From Holophagae bacterium (GTDB lineage Bacteria > Acidobacteriota > Holophagae > Acanthopleuribacterales > Acanthopleuribacteraceae): a stretch of DNA of 64,000 bases. The translations under genes and the position numbers were made by a program. The notes beneath the pieces were generated by a model that was given only the letters and a program-made list of their open reading frames with translations, searched no databases and had not been told where the DNA came from. Of this stretch, positions 60,140 through 64,000 are shown piece after piece. Each line of letters begins with the position of its first letter. Position 1 is the first letter of the stretch. The DNA is taken from assembly GCA_029263455.1 (NCBI GenBank), contig JAJCXM010000003.1, positions 124,001 to 188,000 on the forward strand, given 5' to 3'.

Positions 60140-62632
60140 ATGCGGCTATTCATTTTTACGCTTATTTCGAGTTACACGATTGCTCAAGTGAATGTGACCC
60201 TTCGGTCTCAGGTTACGCTCAATGATTTTTCATTGCAACCTAGTTCTGGTAACGATATTTGGGGAATCACGGATGCAGTAGGACGAGAATATGTGATTAT
60301 GGGAGCCAGTAATGGCACAGCCGTTTTCGACATCAGCAATCCCGATCTTCCCATTGAAGTAGGCATGATTTCAGGTAACTCAAGTACCTGGCGGGACGTG
60401 AAGTCATTCACTTATGACAACACGCCTGGCCAATTCAGCGCCTTTGCCTTTGTCACCACAGAAGCCTCCGGCTCAGGGATGCAGGTGATTGATCTTTCAA
60501 ACCTTCCGGCTAGCATTAGCTTAGCAGCCACCTATACCGGCGGGGGTTTATCCAAAGCTCACAACATTTACGTAGACCCTAACGGCAGCCAGCCATTTGT
60601 CTATATTCTAGGTGCCAATATTGGTGGCGGCGGCGTTGTAGTCCTGGACGTGTCAGACCCTCTTGTTCCTACGCAGACGGGCATTTGGGATGATTTTTAC
60701 GTGCACGATTTTTATCTTGGAAACCATTGGGCAGATCCAAGTTTCGACGGTCAAGATATCGGCATCGCATTTTGCGGCTCCGACAATTTCTCAATTATAA
60801 ATTTCGATGACAAGAGTAATCCCCAGACTTTGGATGGTTACACTTACCCTAATCTCAATTATTGCCACTCCGGCTGGGTTTCCGAAGATGGGCGCTATTT
60901 GTTCGTGTGTGATGAACTAGATGAACAAAACGCCTCCATCCCAACAACCATTCGTGTATTTGATTTGATCGATATGACGCAACCTCAGTTAGTTCAGACA
61001 TGGACAGGACCGACCAACGCCATTGACCACAACGCGTTTATTAAAGATACCTTTTTGCACTTATCTAACTACACTCGCGGATACACCATTCTTGACATCG
61101 CTGACCCAGTCAATCCCGTCGAATATGGGTACTACGACACGTATCCACCCAATGACAACGCTTCTTTCAGCGGCGCATGGGGCGTATACCCTTATTTTCA
61201 AAGTGGCCTTGTCGCTGTGTCTGACATAAATTCTGGATTGTATGTTTTTGAACCATCATTGGCCGCTGGATTCTCGCTAACAAGTAACCCCGCTGAGTTT
61301 GCGGCCTGCATAGACAATGATTCCAATACGGTCGCCGTGCAATCGGTTTCCGTGCTTGGGTTCACGGAACCTATTTCGTTGTCGGTGACCGGTCTACCAT
61401 CAGGCGCGACCGCACAATTCAGTAGCAACCCCATTAATCCTGGTGATTCCACCCAACTGACGCTCTCGTTAGACGCATCTGTCATTGCTGGCGATTACGC
61501 AATCACACTTACAGGGGTGGCCAGCGGCGCACCTGATCGCCAGATCCTCTTAAGTCTGACCGTATTTGATAGTCCCGACGATGCGCCTTCAAATCTGACG
61601 CCAGCTGATATGAGTTCCTGTACAGGTTCCCAAAGTGTGTCGCTTTCGTGGCAGAGTCAGGGTCCGCAACGGCTCTATCATGTCGTTGTCGCCGACAATG
61701 AAGCAATGCTTAACCCGGTATTTGAGCAAACGGTGGCGACGAATAATGTCGACTTGCCGGCCCTGGTCACCGATCAGTGGTTTTATTGGCACGTTCAAAC
61801 AGATAACCCATGTGGCTCAAGTGCTGCGACACCCGTTCAATCCTTCTTTACATCTAAGCCCGTTGTCTTATTGGTAGACGACGATGACAACACACCAGAC
61901 GTCCGTCCTTACTATGCAAGTTTATTGCAATCAATGGGGCTTCCTTATGCGGTATACGACGTCAACGGAACCAGTGCAAACGGACCGAATCTGGCCATGA
62001 TGCAAGACTATCAATGGATCATTTGGTTTTCGGGCGATCAATATGGAGGCACCAGTTCGCCTCAGGCGGGACCAACGGATCTAGACGAATCCAATCTCAC
62101 CACCTATCTACAGCAAGGCGGTTATTTGTTTATGACTTGCCAAGACTACCTATATGATCAGGGCGGCGTAACGACCTTTATGAGCTCGCAACTAGGCGTC
62201 GCCACTGCCGATAGCGACGGCGGCGACTACGACTCGGTCGTGGGTATAGGGAATTTTGCGAGCTATGGCCAATTGTCATTAGACCCAACGGTCGGATCCG
62301 AATATTTCGATACGCTGGAGCCAGGATCAGGGGCGCTAGCCTTTGATGGTCTTAACGGCAACAATGCAGCCGTTGAAACCAGCCGATCACTCATGCTCGG
62401 CTTCCCCTTCGAAACAGTTATCCAAAACCAGCCAATTGTGGCAATGCAGATCATGCTTGACCTTATGGACAGCTATCAGATTGGCTGCAGTGAGGTGAGT
62501 AACCCTTGCCTAGTATTTGATCTGGACCAGAACGGGCTTAACATGCAGGATCTCTTAGCCCATGCGGCTCAATGGCCCGTGAATGCCATTGACTCACCAT
62601 TGATTCAAGTCGTTAACTGCATAGACCCCTAA
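60140..62632 (+). CDS. Secreted LVIVD-repeat (choice-of-anchor B type) multidomain protein
   Basis: 830 residues from ATG 60140, with GGGAG nine bases upstream and a signal peptide (MRLFIFTLISSYTIAQ). Order: LVIVD-type beta-propeller repeats (about 30-375; GTAVFDISNPDLPIEVG, GGVVVLDVSDPLVPTQTG, GYTILDIADPVNPVEYG); an Ig-like segment (about 390-480); a fibronectin III-like segment (500-590); a ThuA/GldG-like alpha/beta domain (about 590-775, VVLLVDDDDNTPDVRPYY); and a short Ca-binding dockerin-like tail (DLDQNGLNMQDLLAHAAQWP). Choice-of-anchor B proteins are secreted and anchored by varied C-termini. The function is unknown; binding or carbohydrate contact is likely. It is 12 bases from the oxidase gene. 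Confidence 0.82.
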   Translation: MRLFIFTLISSYTIAQVNVTLRSQVTLNDFSLQPSSGNDIWGITDAVGREYVIMGASNGTAVFDISNPDLPIEVGMISGNSSTWRDVKSFTYDNTPGQFSAFAFVTTEASGSGMQVIDLSNLPASISLAATYTGGGLSKAHNIYVDPNGSQPFVYILGANIGGGGVVVLDVSDPLVPTQTGIWDDFYVHDFYLGNHWADPSFDGQDIGIAFCGSDNFSIINFDDKSNPQTLDGYTYPNLNYCHSGWVSEDGRYLFVCDELDEQNASIPTTIRVFDLIDMTQPQLVQTWTGPTNAIDHNAFIKDTFLHLSNYTRGYTILDIADPVNPVEYGYYDTYPPNDNASFSGAWGVYPYFQSGLVAVSDINSGLYVFEPSLAAGFSLTSNPAEFAACIDNDSNTVAVQSVSVLGFTEPISLSVTGLPSGATAQFSSNPINPGDSTQLTLSLDASVIAGDYAITLTGVASGAPDRQILLSLTVFDSPDDAPSNLTPADMSSCTGSQSVSLSWQSQGPQRLYHVVVADNEAMLNPVFEQTVATNNVDLPALVTDQWFYWHVQTDNPCGSSAATPVQSFFTSKPVVLLVDDDDNTPDVRPYYASLLQSMGLPYAVYDVNGTSANGPNLAMMQDYQWIIWFSGDQYGGTSSPQAGPTDLDESNLTTYLQQGGYLFMTCQDYLYDQGGVTTFMSSQLGVATADSDGGDYDSVVGIGNFASYGQLSLDPTVGSEYFDTLEPGSGALAFDGLNGNNAAVETSRSLMLGFPFETVIQNQPIVAMQIMLDLMDSYQIGCSEVSNPCLVFDLDQNGLNMQDLLAHAAQWPVNAIDSPLIQVVNCIDP

Positions 62633-62644
62633 AAGGTTAGAACC

Positions 62645-63952
62645 ATGAAAATTATATGCCTGTATCTGTCAACCTTACTTGCATTAGCAGGTCCACCCAT
62701 AGATATTAGGAACATTCCATTGGCGAATGAAGTTTATATCGTTGCCATTGATGTTCAGACAAATCCGTCTAATATGCCCAATTCGATGTTGTGGGATAAA
62801 CCGATAGCCCTTCTTTATAAGCAAGTCGGTACCTTTGACAACATCAGAGCCGACGTGGTTCGGCAAGAATTGAAAACAGATTTCGATAACGGGCAATATC
62901 AACCGGTCGTTTTGCATGCCATGCAAAATACATCTATGACTATTCACTTTATGAACCTAATTGGCGAAGGTGAAGCACCTGTGCGAATTGTGCAGGGGCC
63001 GGTTTGTAAAGAGTGTCCTGCTAACAAGGCGTATACCTTTTCTTACGGCCAGAATGCTGATCAAACTCAGTATCCAACCTATGCATCCATTCATGCACAT
63101 GGCGTTTCTTACGACATTGATCAAGACGGCACACGGGCTGGTAACAATCTGGAGCTTGGCCCTGAGTATGACGGGCTAGTCCCACCGGGTCAGTCCCGAA
63201 CCTATTTTTACAAAAAACTTGATATCCCAGGTTTGTGGCCTTTGCATGACCACGCTAATCCGTCCCACACAGTTGGTCGTGGTTTACATTTGGCCCTCGT
63301 CGTCGAGCCTTTAAAACCCGGAGTGCAGGTTGATCATGACTTTCTAATCATCTTTTCCGACTACCCAGATTATGACCAATACATCGATGATTTTTATTCG
63401 GGTCAATTTATTCCGCCATTCTTGCATATGCAAAATAGTAATGTCATGCACGCTCACGCGCTAAATGGTTATGCAGCCATGCTACCGCCACGAATGCAGA
63501 TGTCTATTATGAATGGCGCCAGTCGCTGGGATCCGCTGCGGACAGATATTATTGGAGACCCTAGGACGCCTGTCTATGACGTCACATTAGGTTCATTAAT
63601 ACGATTCAGATTCTTAAGTTTCGGCAGTCAAACAACCCATTCTTTTCATTTGCATGGGCACGTTTGGTGGGACGTCGAGGCGCAAAAGTACAGCGATAAT
63701 ATTGCGGTACCTGCTGGCGACACACGCGAAATCATGTTTTATGCAGGGGGGCAACCCTTTCGCCATATTGCCAATTTCTTGTCAGCGGAAGCTTCCAAAA
63801 CCAGATCAGGGACAGGTGACTGGCTCTATCACTGCCACATCATCCCGCACGTTAAACACGGGATGTGGGGCGTTTTCAGGGTTCGGGATGCCGACAATGA
63901 CGACGAGGACTCCGAAGACAAGCCGCAGGGAATCGCTATTCCACAGGACTAG
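62645..63952 (+). CDS. Secreted multicopper oxidase
   Basis: 435 residues with a signal peptide (MKIICLYLSTLLALA). All four copper-binding blocks are seen: SIHAHGVSYD, LWPLHDHAN, HSFHLHGHVWW, and HCHIIPHVKHGMWG, with the type 1 ligands His, Cys-His and Met in place. This is a laccase or metal-oxidase layout; a substrate cannot be fixed. ATG is at 62645, 12 bases after the LVIVD gene, so the two are presumably one transcript. An acidic tail (DADNDDEDSEDKP) ends the chain. Confidence 0.92.
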   Translation: MKIICLYLSTLLALAGPPIDIRNIPLANEVYIVAIDVQTNPSNMPNSMLWDKPIALLYKQVGTFDNIRADVVRQELKTDFDNGQYQPVVLHAMQNTSMTIHFMNLIGEGEAPVRIVQGPVCKECPANKAYTFSYGQNADQTQYPTYASIHAHGVSYDIDQDGTRAGNNLELGPEYDGLVPPGQSRTYFYKKLDIPGLWPLHDHANPSHTVGRGLHLALVVEPLKPGVQVDHDFLIIFSDYPDYDQYIDDFYSGQFIPPFLHMQNSNVMHAHALNGYAAMLPPRMQMSIMNGASRWDPLRTDIIGDPRTPVYDVTLGSLIRFRFLSFGSQTTHSFHLHGHVWWDVEAQKYSDNIAVPAGDTREIMFYAGGQPFRHIANFLSAEASKTRSGTGDWLYHCHIIPHVKHGMWGVFRVRDADNDDEDSEDKPQGIAIPQD

Positions 63953-64000
63953 TCGACAAAACCTATAAAGCTCTCTTGATAAATTCCACTCGTTTCTTGT

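Noticed and set aside
1-64000. CRISPR arrays, insertion sequences or prophage genes
   Set aside because: No regularly spaced direct repeats, transposase, integrase or phage structural genes were seen on either strand.

Overview
The window reads as chromosomal DNA from a Gram-negative bacterium with an LPS-type outer membrane: it carries lpxC, a heptose-7-phosphate kinase, Wzz- and Wzy-like proteins, TonB-like and Tat proteins. The best lineage guess is an Acidobacteriota member of the Holophagae/Acanthopleuribacter type. This rests on gene content (a Ser/Thr kinase fused to TPRs, DUF4388 proteins, a secreted LVIVD-repeat protein, a short PheT without the tRNA-binding domain), not on a marker-gene search, so it is moderate confidence. 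Base composition looks even throughout. I see no phage, transposase, IS element or CRISPR array. The only accessory-looking pieces are the arsR-acr3 pair, the Wzz/Wzy pair and the secreted protein pair at the right end.

Layout. 1-4.2 kb (+): a tightly coupled operon of aidB-like acyl-CoA dehydrogenase, selU, selD and a SUI1/YciH-like factor. 4.2-12.5 kb (-): five genes for a Ser/Thr kinase-TPR receptor, a repeat protein, two DUF4388 proteins and a TPR/zinc-ribbon membrane protein, which look like one signalling locus. 12.5-18.2 kb (-): lpxC, rsgA, a thioredoxin-fold protein, a DUF502 protein, pgsA, cutA and a LysM protein, with two near-consensus sigma-70 promoters and a strong terminator. 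18.5-23.8 kb: a Fis-type HTH protein, aroC, wzz/wzy-like genes, acr3 and arsR with a palindromic operator. 24-33 kb: tRNA-Ala, gpsA, a sensorless sigma-54 activator, a TonB-like protein, a PDZ/GAF/SpoIIE phosphatase, hldA, a Trm112-like protein, tatC and tatA. 33-38 kb (+): a small lipid-or-ligand-fold hypothetical protein, an NtrY-like giant histidine kinase and a CBS protein. 37.8-43.8 kb (-): the classic folP-cdaA-cdaR-glmM-pdxJ-maf-rhodanese string. 43.9-51.3 kb: a PLP decarboxylase (+), then ftsH, tilS, folC and a helical-repeat protein (-). 51.4-52.4 kb (+): a pilin-like gene and a prepilin-peptidase N-terminal domain. 52.3-58.4 kb (-): ymdB, 6S RNA, zapA, a ZapB-like gene, pheT, pheS, rplT, rpmI, infC and tRNA-Val. 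58.4-64 kb (+): acpS, prfB with its programmed +1 frameshift, a secreted LVIVD protein and a secreted multicopper oxidase.

How the genes work together. Many neighbours overlap by 1-8 bases (TTGA, ATGA, GTGA, TGATG), so translational coupling is pervasive and several starts are TTG or GTG. selU and selD together make selenophosphate and put selenium into tRNA wobble uridine. The cdaA-cdaR-glmM string links cyclic di-AMP to cell-wall precursor synthesis. tatA/tatC form the twin-arginine pathway.

The observations most worth a second look are: a PdxJ homologue in which all three catalytic residues are replaced; a 6S RNA whose closing stem starts inside the zapA coding end; a pilin gene coupled to a prepilin peptidase lacking its catalytic domain; and the five-gene kinase/DUF4388 locus, one member of which appears to end in an AbrB-like hairpin.
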